Assembly (NCBI GenBank): GCA_963799065.1
Contig: CAWCVJ010000001.1
Location: 62,001-126,000, forward strand
Source of the DNA: JAJPHW01 sp963799065
GTDB taxonomy: Bacteria; Acidobacteriota; Terriglobia; Terriglobales; Acidobacteriaceae
Reading direction: 5' to 3'
DNA length: 64,000 nucleotides
The translations under genes and the position numbers were made by a program. Shown here one piece after another: positions 1-8,223 of the stretch. The stretch's first letter is position 1; each line of letters starts with the position of its first letter. Under the pieces are notes generated by a model. It made no database searches and had not been told where the DNA came from. It saw nothing but the letters and a program-made list of their open reading frames with translations.

Positions 1-2
1 AG

Positions 3-323
3 ATGCGCCAGTTCGCCATCGCGCTCGCATGCCTGTTCTTGCTGGTGATGACATATGCGTTGCAGCATTTCAAAGCCATTGAGTATGGGTACAAGATCGA
101 GGCGCTGAAGATTCAGCGAGACGGACTGATGGAGATGAATCGCGAATACGAATTGCAGGAAGCGACCCTGCGCAGCCCGGAACGGATCGATGCCATCGCC
201 CGGCAATTTGGCTTGCAGCCGCCGCAGGCAGGGCAAGTGATTCGCATGGACAATGCGACCGCGGATGCCGGGACGCCGGTGATGGCGAGCGTGCGTCCGG
301 TTTCGATGATCGCGATTCGCTGA
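3..323 (+). CDS. ftsL: Cell division protein FtsL-like
   Basis: Small bitopic division protein (106 aa) of the FtsL/FtsB type, expected to sit in the FtsQLB complex at the septum. A short cytoplasmic N-terminus is followed by one membrane helix (about residues 5-21). A heptad-like, charged segment (about 28-60) then suits the periplasmic coiled coil, and a variable Pro/Ala-rich tail ends the protein. The family is too divergent for motif proof; the call rests on this architecture and on lying just before ftsI, where ftsL normally sits. The ATG is at the very left edge of the window, so an upstream start cannot be excluded. Confidence 0.8.
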   Translation: MRQFAIALACLFLLVMTYALQHFKAIEYGYKIEALKIQRDGLMEMNREYELQEATLRSPERIDAIARQFGLQPPQAGQVIRMDNATADAGTPVMASVRPVSMIAIR

Positions 324-428
324 TTGCAATTCGTTTGATCGCAAGGCTCGTCAAGTTCTCTTCATAGCGCGCGGCTGAAGCTCCAGCCATCGCACAGTTT
401 CGGGTGCATCGAACAAGGCTGCGAACAC

Positions 429-2573
429 ATGGCTGCAAAGAAGCCGACTCAATCCAACTTCCGACTGTTTGTCCTCGCTGGGGCGCTTCTTCTATGGTGT
501 GGCGGAATCTGTGTGCGCCTGGTGTACCTACAGATTTTCCGCTACGGAGATTTTGAAAAGCGGGCGATGCACCAGCAGCAGCGCACCGAGGAAGTCTCGG
601 CCAAGCGCGGGGTCATTTACGACCGTGCGGGGCGCGAACTGGCGGGCTCGATGGAAGTCGACTCAGCCTTCGCCATTCCGGCGGACATCCCCGATCTAGG
701 CTCGACCATCTCTTTAATCTCGCGCATTACGAAGGACGATCCGCGCGAAATCCTAGCCAAATGCCAGGCCAGCAAAACGTTTTGCTGGGTGGCGCGCAAA
801 GCGAGTCCGGAAATTTCTCAGCGCATTCGCGATCTGCACTTGCGCGGAATTAGCTTCACCAAAGAGTCGAAGCGCTTTTATCCCAAAGATCAACTGGCCG
901 CGCAGGTGGTCGGCTATGTTGGGCTCGACGATCAGGGACTCAGCGGGATCGAGCGCGAGTTCAACGATGAACTCAAGGGCAAGCCGGGCCGCATGATGAT
1001 CTCGATCGACGCGCGAAGGAAGTGGTTTGAGCGGGTGGAACAGCAGCCCGAACAAGGTCAGAACATCGTCCTCACCATCGACGAACAAATCCAATACATC
1101 GCGGAGCGCGAATTGGCGGTGGCGATGCAGCAGACGCAAGCCGTGAGCGGCACCGTGATCGTGGAGAATCCGCGCACGGGTGAGATCTTGGCCCTCGCGA
1201 ATCAGCCGACGTTCGATCCCAATGCGGCGCGAAGTATTAAGCCCGCAAGTCTCAAAAATCATGCGGTCAGCGATATTTTCGAGCCGGGGTCGACATTCAA
1301 ATTGGTGACCATCTCGGCTGCGCTGGAAGAAAAGCTGACCACTCCCGACGAGGTGTTCGATTGCCAGATGGGGTCGATCGTGTTCAACGGCATGAGGATT
1401 CGGGACAGCCGCCCACATGGGTTGCTGACCGTTTCGCAGGTTCTCGCGGAGTCGAGCGACGTAGGCGCGATCAAAATTGCGATGCGGCTGGGCGACGATC
1501 GTTTTTATAAATACATCCGCGATTTCGGATTCGGCACGCAGACTGGAATTGAATTGCCGGGAGAAACGCGTGGCATGACGAAGCCGGTGAGCCGCTGGTC
1601 GAAAGTTTCGCTGGGCGCAATTTCGATGGGCCAGGAAATTGGGATTTCTGGAATCCAACTCGCCTCGCTGATCTCTACATTCGCGAATGATGGCGTTGCG
1701 GTTCCTCCACGAATTGTGGCGGCGACTGGAACACCGCAGAACGCGCCGCAGATGGTCGCGTTCCATCCTGCGGAAGGGCGGCGCATCATCTCCACCACGA
1801 CGGACGCAATGATGAAGCAAATGATGCAGAAGGTCGTGCTCGAAGGCACGGCGCGGAAGGCGATTCTCGAAGGCTATACCTCGGCCGGGAAAACGGGTAC
1901 GGCGCAGCGGGTCGATCCGGCGACCGGTGCGTATTCGCGCACGAAGTATGTGGCGTCGTTCGCGGGTTTCGCACCGATTAACGACCCCGCCATCGTGGTG
2001 GCCGTGGTGCTGGATTCGGCGGTGGGGCTGCATCAGGGAGGACAAGTTTCCGCACCGGTGTTTCAGCGCGTGGCGCAGCAGGTGCTCGAATACCTGCACG
2101 TGCCGCATGATATCGAGCTGCCCAAAAACCGGCAATCGTTATTGGCTAAGCGTGCGCTGAAAGAAGATGACTTGTCGGAGGGGTCACCCGATCATTTAGG
2201 CGCAGGGCTCGAAGTTGCAGAGAACGTTTCAACGCCTATTCTCGAATCGCCAGCCTCCCCCGTGGTTACAGCGGCATTGCGCAAGCCCATGCCACAAACT
2301 TCCAATCAAGCGGCGACAGAAGTGGCATCGACTGCCGCGCCCGCGAATCCACCGCCCCCGATGCACGGTGGCACAGTCGTGCTGGACGTTGAGCAGGGCG
2401 GAGTGGTTGTGCCGTCGCTGATCGGTAAAGATGCGCGTGCCGCTCTTGAAGCCGCTCAGGACAGCGGCCTGGAGCTTGATTCCCAAGGCAGCGGCTTGGC
2501 GACAGATCAATCGCCACCACCCGGAGCACGCGTAGCGGCCGGATCGCATGTGATGGTGCGATTCTCCCGGTGA
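429..2573 (+). CDS. ftsI: Septal peptidoglycan transpeptidase FtsI (PBP3-like) with C-terminal PASTA domain
   Basis: Class B penicillin-binding protein (714 aa) that crosslinks septal peptidoglycan. It has an N-terminal membrane anchor (about residues 11-33) and a dimerisation/pedestal domain. The transpeptidase domain carries the nucleophile motif S288-T-F-K291, the second motif S342-S-D344 and K488-T-G490. The second motif reads SxD where most PBPs have SxN. A linker rich in Ala/Pro leads to a single PASTA domain (about 655-714), a fold known to bind peptidoglycan or beta-lactams. It is longer than enterobacterial FtsI because of that tail. It sits between ftsL and murE as in the dcw cluster. 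Confidence 0.95.
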   Translation: MAAKKPTQSNFRLFVLAGALLLWCGGICVRLVYLQIFRYGDFEKRAMHQQQRTEEVSAKRGVIYDRAGRELAGSMEVDSAFAIPADIPDLGSTISLISRITKDDPREILAKCQASKTFCWVARKASPEISQRIRDLHLRGISFTKESKRFYPKDQLAAQVVGYVGLDDQGLSGIEREFNDELKGKPGRMMISIDARRKWFERVEQQPEQGQNIVLTIDEQIQYIAERELAVAMQQTQAVSGTVIVENPRTGEILALANQPTFDPNAARSIKPASLKNHAVSDIFEPGSTFKLVTISAALEEKLTTPDEVFDCQMGSIVFNGMRIRDSRPHGLLTVSQVLAESSDVGAIKIAMRLGDDRFYKYIRDFGFGTQTGIELPGETRGMTKPVSRWSKVSLGAISMGQEIGISGIQLASLISTFANDGVAVPPRIVAATGTPQNAPQMVAFHPAEGRRIISTTTDAMMKQMMQKVVLEGTARKAILEGYTSAGKTGTAQRVDPATGAYSRTKYVASFAGFAPINDPAIVVAVVLDSAVGLHQGGQVSAPVFQRVAQQVLEYLHVPHDIELPKNRQSLLAKRALKEDDLSEGSPDHLGAGLEVAENVSTPILESPASPVVTAALRKPMPQTSNQAATEVASTAAPANPPPPMHGGTVVLDVEQGGVVVPSLIGKDARAALEAAQDSGLELDSQGSGLATDQSPPPGARVAAGSHVMVRFSR

Positions 2574-2670
2574 AGTGAGAAAATTCCTCGGCGGCTAAAA
2601 AGCCGGGATTCTGGTGGGTCGGTTCGGCGCGACCGAAGTCGTGCCCCGATGCGAACCTGTTTGCGCTTAC

Positions 2671-4173
2671 ATGCATTTCGACGAGATCGTTAGAGGTGTC
2701 GAGACTCTCGAGCGCGCCGGCGGCAATCCGCCGATCACGGGCGTCGAGTACGATTCGCGCCGCGTCGGTCCTGGTAATTTGTTCGTCGCGATGAAGGGTG
2801 AGTCGAGCGACGGAAATCGCTTCATCGCAGCGGCGATCGCAGCGGGTGCGAGCGCCGTAGTGACGGATTCGGCCAACGAGCCCAACCTCAGCGGCTTGCC
2901 CTGGGCGCGCGTCCCTCACGGACGTCGCGCTCTGGCAATCATCAGCGCAAATTTCTATGAACATCCGGCCCAACAGCTGGCCATCACGGGAATCACGGGT
3001 ACAAACGGAAAGAGCAGCACCGCTTTTTTGCTGGAAGCGATGCTGGCCGCGGCCGGGCGACAAAGTCTTTTGATCGGCACCATCGAATACCACGTGGCCG
3101 GACGTGTGCTGCCAGCGCCGCATACCACTCCTGAAGCTCTAGAGCTGAATCAGTTGTTCGCCCAAGCCATCGCCGCAGGAGCGAAAGAAGCCGTTATGGA
3201 GGTTTCATCGCACGCTCTGGCGCAAGGGCGCGTCTTCGGAATCGCATTCGACGTGGCCGTCTTTACAAATCTGACGCGAGATCATCTCGACTATCACCAC
3301 ACCATGGAAGAATACTTTGCCGCCAAGCGAGTCTTGTTTGAAGGCTGGGGTGAGCGTGCGCCACACGTCTCGGTTCTTAATCTTGATGACGAGTATGGGG
3401 AGCGCCTGGTGCAGATCGGAAAAAGCAACGGCTCAGAAGTCATCACCTACGGAATGACGCAAGGCGATTTTCATGCTGAAAACGTACGATATTCGGCTGA
3501 AGGGACGAGATTCCATATGGTCACGCCCGCAGGTGACGTCGGGGTCGCTTCTCCGCTGCTGGGCCGGGTGAACGTCTATAACGCGCTCGCGGCGGCCAGC
3601 GCGGCGTTTGCGCGGGGGTGCGATTTGCTGACGATTGCCAACGGCGTCGCCACTTTCAGCGGAATTCCCGGACGCTTCCAGCGGGTCCATTGCGGCCAAC
3701 CTTTCACGGTCGTCGTCGACTATGCGCACACCGACGACGCGCTGCGCAATCTGACAACTCTGGCGCGCGAATTTGTAGCTGGCAAAAGTCGCGTGATCAC
3801 TCTTTTTGGCTGCGGCGGAGATCGCGACCGGGCGAAGCGTCCCCTGATGGGCGAGGCCGCCGGACGAGGCAGCGACTTTGTCATTCTCACTTCGGACAAT
3901 CCTCGCAGCGAGGATCCACTCGCGATCATGAACGATGCCGTGGTTGGACTTCAGCGTTCGGGGACGAAGTATGTGATGGAGCCGGACCGCAGGAGCGCAA
4001 TTCACCTGGCCATCGCCGAGGCGCGTGCCGGCGATATCGTATTGCTCGCCGGAAAAGGACATGAGAAAACGCAGGTGACGCGGACTGGCAGCGTCCCCTT
4101 CGACGATGTGGAAGTTGCTCGCGAAGCGCTGACCCAGGCCGGTTATGAGTGCGCGGCGGCAGGGAAGCCATGA
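2671..4173 (+). CDS. murE: UDP-MurNAc-L-Ala-D-Glu:meso-DAP ligase MurE
   Basis: ATP-dependent Mur ligase adding the third stem-peptide residue in the cytoplasm. The nucleotide loop GITGTNGKSS spans residues 107-116 (K114). The DNPR signature (residues 409-412), which in MurE binds the free carboxylate of meso-diaminopimelate, predicts DAP rather than lysine as substrate and hence a Gram-negative-type wall. The frame stays open upstream to a GTG at 2614. The ATG at 2671 is preferred because the family fold starts near there, and the extra 19 residues look unstructured. The end overlaps murF by four bases. Confidence 0.95.
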   Translation: MHFDEIVRGVETLERAGGNPPITGVEYDSRRVGPGNLFVAMKGESSDGNRFIAAAIAAGASAVVTDSANEPNLSGLPWARVPHGRRALAIISANFYEHPAQQLAITGITGTNGKSSTAFLLEAMLAAAGRQSLLIGTIEYHVAGRVLPAPHTTPEALELNQLFAQAIAAGAKEAVMEVSSHALAQGRVFGIAFDVAVFTNLTRDHLDYHHTMEEYFAAKRVLFEGWGERAPHVSVLNLDDEYGERLVQIGKSNGSEVITYGMTQGDFHAENVRYSAEGTRFHMVTPAGDVGVASPLLGRVNVYNALAAASAAFARGCDLLTIANGVATFSGIPGRFQRVHCGQPFTVVVDYAHTDDALRNLTTLAREFVAGKSRVITLFGCGGDRDRAKRPLMGEAAGRGSDFVILTSDNPRSEDPLAIMNDAVVGLQRSGTKYVMEPDRRSAIHLAIAEARAGDIVLLAGKGHEKTQVTRTGSVPFDDVEVAREALTQAGYECAAAGKP

Positions 4174-5564
4174 AGCTTACGCTCGCGCACATCGCCACCT
4201 TCATTCGCGCCGAAGGCTCGTTCGATCCCGGTCTGCAGGCACTTGCCTATTCGATCGATTCGCGATCGATCCAGCCGGGTCAATTGTTTTTCGCAGTAAA
4301 GGGCGAGCGGCTCGACGGCCACAACTTCGTCGAACAAGCGCTGACAAATGGTGCTCTCGCAGCGGTAATTCGCCGGGATGAAGCCGGACGTTACTCCGAT
4401 CCAAGCAAGTTGTTGCTGGTCGACGATACGCTGCTTGCCCTGCAATCTCTCGCCACGTCGGTCCGCAAGCTGTGGGGCAAGCCGCTGATTGGGCTGACCG
4501 GCTCCGCGGGAAAGACCACGACGAAGGAAGCGGTCGCGCATGTTCTTGCGAGCCGCTTCCGGGTGCTGAAATCGGAGGGCAATTTCAATAATCACTTCGG
4601 ACTTCCGCTCACGCTGCTGCGCCTTGAAAATGACGATGAGATGGCCGTGATCGAGATGGGGATGTCCCACGCCGGAGAAATCTCGGCTCTGGCGAAGATT
4701 GCGCTTCCCGACGTCGGCATCGTCACCAACGTGGCGCCGGTGCACCTGGAAAACTTCGATTCGATCGAAGGAATCGCCGCAGCCAAACGGGAGCTGATCG
4801 AGGCTCTTCCATCCCACGGCACGGCCATCTTAAATTTGGATGACGAGTTTGTCCGCCAGTTTGGACGTGGCTTCGCGGGCAAAGTGCTTACCTACGGTCT
4901 CGATCCCCGCGCACAAGTGCGAGCCGAAAACCTTCAGTCGCTCGGTGCGGACGGGTCGCAATTCGATGTAATCGTCGATGGAACGCGTCATCCCGTCCGC
5001 TTGCCGCTGGTGGGGTCGCACAATGTCTATAACGCTTTGGCTTCGATCGCCGCCGCCATGGATCGCGGAATCAGTCTAGCCGACGCCGCGGCATCGCTGG
5101 CGTCCCTCAAGCCGGCGAACAGACGTGGAGAGGTGCTTCACTTCGGCAACATCACGCTGATCGATGATTGCTACAATTCCAATCCTAAGGCGTTGAACGC
5201 GATGGTGGACGCTTTGGCAGCCATGAAGGCCGCGCGCCGGATCGTGGTCGCAGGTGAAATGCTGGAGCTGGGACCGGCCTCCGAGGGGATGCATCGGGAG
5301 TGCGGTCATCACATGGCCGAGAACAGCGTCGATATTCTGATCGGGGTTCGCGGCACGGCGAAAGCGATGGTAGAGGCCGCACGTCAGTCGGGCATTCGCG
5401 CCGAATTCGTGAACACCCCCGAAGAGGCGGGCGCATGGCTGATTCGTGAAGCCCGCGACGGCGACGTGATTTTGCTGAAAGCTTCGCGAGGAGTGAAATT
5501 GGAAAAGGCGATCGATGTGTGGAAGGCTGCGCAGTCGCAGACTGTGTCACCACTGGTGCAATAG
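4170..5564 (+). CDS. murF: UDP-MurNAc-tripeptide:D-Ala-D-Ala ligase MurF
   Basis: Adds the D-Ala-D-Ala dipeptide to give UDP-MurNAc-pentapeptide. It is a typical three-domain Mur ligase: an N-terminal UDP-binding domain, a central ATPase domain with GSAGKTTTK (K115), and a C-terminal domain containing the DDCYNSNP segment characteristic of MurF. The start codon overlaps the murE stop (ATGA at 4170-4173), which implies translational coupling. A GTG 21 bases upstream is possible but less likely. About 464 aa, normal for the family. Confidence 0.95.
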   Translation: MKLTLAHIATFIRAEGSFDPGLQALAYSIDSRSIQPGQLFFAVKGERLDGHNFVEQALTNGALAAVIRRDEAGRYSDPSKLLLVDDTLLALQSLATSVRKLWGKPLIGLTGSAGKTTTKEAVAHVLASRFRVLKSEGNFNNHFGLPLTLLRLENDDEMAVIEMGMSHAGEISALAKIALPDVGIVTNVAPVHLENFDSIEGIAAAKRELIEALPSHGTAILNLDDEFVRQFGRGFAGKVLTYGLDPRAQVRAENLQSLGADGSQFDVIVDGTRHPVRLPLVGSHNVYNALASIAAAMDRGISLADAAASLASLKPANRRGEVLHFGNITLIDDCYNSNPKALNAMVDALAAMKAARRIVVAGEMLELGPASEGMHRECGHHMAENSVDILIGVRGTAKAMVEAARQSGIRAEFVNTPEEAGAWLIREARDGDVILLKASRGVKLEKAIDVWKAAQSQTVSPLVQ

Positions 5565-5585
5565 AAATTTCAAACTGGAGGCGGA

Positions 5586-6719
5586 TTGCTCTACTGGCTG
5601 CTCTATCTAAAACTGTTTCATTACTTTCCGCCATTCCGTATTTTTCGTTACCTGACGTTTCGCACCGCGTTCGCCAGCCTGACGGCAATGTTCACCGGAC
5701 TGGTGATCGGGCCTCTGGTGATCCAGCGGCTGCGGGACTTTCAAATCGGCCAGTACATTCGCGAAGAGGGTCCCAAAGCGCATCAGAAGAAAGCTGGCAC
5801 ACCCACCATGGGAGGGTTGCTGATCGCGATCTCAATCGTGATTCCTACCCTTCTCTGGGCCGACCTTACCAACCGCTTTGTTTGGATCGCGGTCTTCGCA
5901 ACCTGCGCCTTCGCGGCCATAGGTTTCGCCGACGATTACATCAAGGTGATCCACAAGCGCAATCTCGGACTTACGGGGCGCGCCAAGCTGGGTTTGCAGA
6001 TTGCGACCAGCATCCTTATCGCCGTGACGCTGATTGCGATGCAGACCCGCGACCTATACTCCACCAAACTCGTCGTACCTTTCTTTAAGCAATTTCGTCC
6101 CGACCTCGTGATTGGAACTCTAGAACGGAATCCGGCCCTGTGGCCGCTGGCTTTCCTTCCCTTCATCGCCTTTGTGGTGCTGGTGATTGTGGGTTCGAGC
6201 AATGCGGTGAATCTCACCGATGGCCTGGACGGCCTGGCGATCGGCTGCACTTTGATCGCCGCCGGAGCCCTCACCGTGCTCACCTACGTCAGCGGCCATG
6301 CTGCGTTTGCCACCTATCTGGAATTGCAACGCATGCCGCAGGTGGGAGAACTGACCATCTTCTGCGGAGCCATGGTCGGAGCCTCGATCGGATTCCTCTG
6401 GTACAACGCTCACCCCGCGGAAGTTTTCATGGGCGACGTGGGCTCGCTCGCCTTAGGCGGTGCCATCGGAACGGTCGCGGTCATTATTAAGCAAGAGTTG
6501 CTGCTGCCGTTCATCGGAGGGATTTTCGTTATCGAGGCGCTGTCGGTCATCCTTCAGGTGGGTTCCTACAAACTGCGCAAAAAACGTATCTTCAAGATGG
6601 CGCCCCTGCACCATCATTTTGAACTGCTGGGCTGGTCCGAATCCAAGATTATCGTGCGCTTTTGGATTGCCTCCTTAGTGTTTGCATTATTTGCCCTAAC
6701 TACCCTCAAATTGCGCTAA
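5586..6719 (+). CDS. mraY: Phospho-MurNAc-pentapeptide translocase MraY
   Basis: Polytopic membrane enzyme (377 aa, about ten helices) that transfers phospho-MurNAc-pentapeptide to undecaprenyl phosphate, giving lipid I. Visible family signatures are ADDYIKV near residue 115, NLTDGLDGLA near 208 and the MAPLHHHFE histidine cluster near 340. The start is TTG: the family's N-terminal LYWLL segment begins there, and GGAGG lies four bases upstream (5577-5581). It is the last gene of the cell-wall run; murD, ftsW and murG do not follow. Confidence 0.95.
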   Translation: MLYWLLYLKLFHYFPPFRIFRYLTFRTAFASLTAMFTGLVIGPLVIQRLRDFQIGQYIREEGPKAHQKKAGTPTMGGLLIAISIVIPTLLWADLTNRFVWIAVFATCAFAAIGFADDYIKVIHKRNLGLTGRAKLGLQIATSILIAVTLIAMQTRDLYSTKLVVPFFKQFRPDLVIGTLERNPALWPLAFLPFIAFVVLVIVGSSNAVNLTDGLDGLAIGCTLIAAGALTVLTYVSGHAAFATYLELQRMPQVGELTIFCGAMVGASIGFLWYNAHPAEVFMGDVGSLALGGAIGTVAVIIKQELLLPFIGGIFVIEALSVILQVGSYKLRKKRIFKMAPLHHHFELLGWSESKIIVRFWIASLVFALFALTTLKLR

Positions 6720-6786
6720 TCCCAACGTTTTAGCCCAAAATGCACCCTTTTGCCCCTTCGATTGCGATTTCCACCGAAAGATTGCT

Positions 6787-6814
6787 TTGCAAGGGGCGGG
6801 CTTTTGCATAGAAT
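6787..6814 (+). promoter_or_regulatory. Predicted sigma70-type promoter of the CpaE-like gene
   Basis: TTGCAA at 6787-6792 and TAGAAT at 6809-6814 are separated by 16 bases and lie in the 258-base gap after mraY. Transcription would begin near 6821 and leave an untranslated leader of about 155 bases before the ATG at 6978. The leader has no recognised riboswitch. This is a prediction from base composition and spacing only. Confidence 0.4.
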
Positions 6815-6977
6815 CATGGCACACCGGTTTTGTCCCCTCCCATTACCGGGCCGAATCCCGAAAGGGCACTTTGGTGGTGGTTCTGTCCATTACGTAAGTC
6901 ACTTGGCGTAACCTCTACCTTCTCCGTAACATGCTAGAGAACCGATCAAAGCGTCTCGGGGAGACAACATTCCAGCC

Positions 6978-8210
6978 ATGCATGGCGTAGCGGTAGCGGT
7001 ACTTGCGGAAGATAAAGAGCGATTTGAAACGCTACAGCGCCGCCTCGAAGGCACGCTAGGCCGAGACGTGTTCGGTCACGTTGCATTCCCCTCGTCCACA
7101 ACCGATCCTGTGCTGCGCCAAATTCAAGACGCGCGCAGCGAAATCGTAATCGTAGACATCGATCCGGAGCGCGTACAACGGGCCATTAAGACCATCGAAC
7201 TGCTCCGCGCCAGCACCGAAGAGATCGCGATTTTTGCGGTTGGAGAGATGACCCAACCGGCGACTATCGTTGCGGTGATGCGCGCCGGAGCCGGCGAATA
7301 CCTCGAGCGCAATGTCAGCTCGGAATCCCTTGCGGAAGCCTTTGCGCGCTTTACCTCCGCTCGCAACAAGGGTCGCTCGGCTTCTGGACGAGCTCGGGTT
7401 TTCATGGTCACCAACGCCAAGGGCGGCGCGGGCGCGACCACGGTCGCAGTGAATCTCGCGGTTGCGCTACAGGAATCCGGCGGCAGCACTCTGCTGATCG
7501 ACTTCGCCTCGCTGGGACACGCGTCTCTTCAGCTTAATGTGCGGCCCTCGTTCGGTCTGGCCGATGCCCTTCAGAACCTCCATCGCCTGGACAATGCATT
7601 ACTGGATGGCCTGTTGACGCCATGTAAAGGGGGGCTTCAGCTTTTGGCGGGACCGCAACAACCCATGCCACTCAGCCCCACCGCGGCCGAACTCGCGCGC
7701 TTGTTCGATTTGTTAGTATCCAGTTTTCGTTATGTCGTGGTGGACTGCTCCAATCGTGCGGATGCGACGGCCCGGTTGTTGAGCGAAATATCCAATGCCG
7801 TGCTCTTAGTGGCCCAGGCCGATGTGGTTTCTCTATGGAGCGCGGCCAGACTAAAAACATTCCTCGACGACGGTGCCAACCGCAATCGAGTGCGACTCGT
7901 GCTGAACCGCTATAAAAAGATCCCCGGATTCACCGATGAGGACGTCGAAAAGGCGACCAATACAAAGCTCTTGTGGAAGCTACCCAACAACTATCAGTCG
8001 GTTTCACCCGCGATCGACAAGGGAGTACCGGTCGTTTTTCAGGATGGCCCAGATATCTCGCGGGCTTTCCAGGCGCTGGCGCTCGCTTTGGCGGAGGCCG
8101 ACGCAGGCGAAAACGGGTCGCTCGACCTCAGACTGCCAAACGAAAAAGGGGACAACAAGAAGAAATCCGCGGGAAGGCTCCTGGTCACCCCGATGCGCGC
8201 CGGCCAGTAG
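6978..8210 (+). CDS. cpaE: CpaE-like pilus-assembly ATPase (ParA/MinD family)
   Basis: 410 aa, cytoplasmic. The N-terminal about 125 residues look like a degenerate receiver-type domain. They are followed by a MinD/ParA ATPase domain with the deviant Walker A KGGAGATT (residues 148-155). The replacement of the usual second lysine by alanine is typical of CpaE/TadZ, which positions Flp/Tad pilus machinery at the pole. A Flp pilin gene exists near 27.5 kb, but the other tad genes (ATPase CpaF, secretin, TadB/C) are not in the window. The tail is charged and Lys-rich. The Shine-Dalgarno match is poor (GGGGAG is about 15 bases from the ATG). Confidence 0.75.
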   Translation: MHGVAVAVLAEDKERFETLQRRLEGTLGRDVFGHVAFPSSTTDPVLRQIQDARSEIVIVDIDPERVQRAIKTIELLRASTEEIAIFAVGEMTQPATIVAVMRAGAGEYLERNVSSESLAEAFARFTSARNKGRSASGRARVFMVTNAKGGAGATTVAVNLAVALQESGGSTLLIDFASLGHASLQLNVRPSFGLADALQNLHRLDNALLDGLLTPCKGGLQLLAGPQQPMPLSPTAAELARLFDLLVSSFRYVVVDCSNRADATARLLSEISNAVLLVAQADVVSLWSAARLKTFLDDGANRNRVRLVLNRYKKIPGFTDEDVEKATNTKLLWKLPNNYQSVSPAIDKGVPVVFQDGPDISRAFQALALALAEADAGENGSLDLRLPNEKGDNKKKSAGRLLVTPMRAGQ

Positions 8211-8223
8211 CTCAGCGCGTTTT

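Noticed and set aside
753..2135. 460-codon minus-strand frame
   Set aside because: Antisense of ftsI.
6835..6860. Sigma54 promoter before the CpaE-like gene
   Set aside because: TGGCAC is present but the -12 GC element at the correct spacing is missing; the sigma70-like boxes just upstream fit better.
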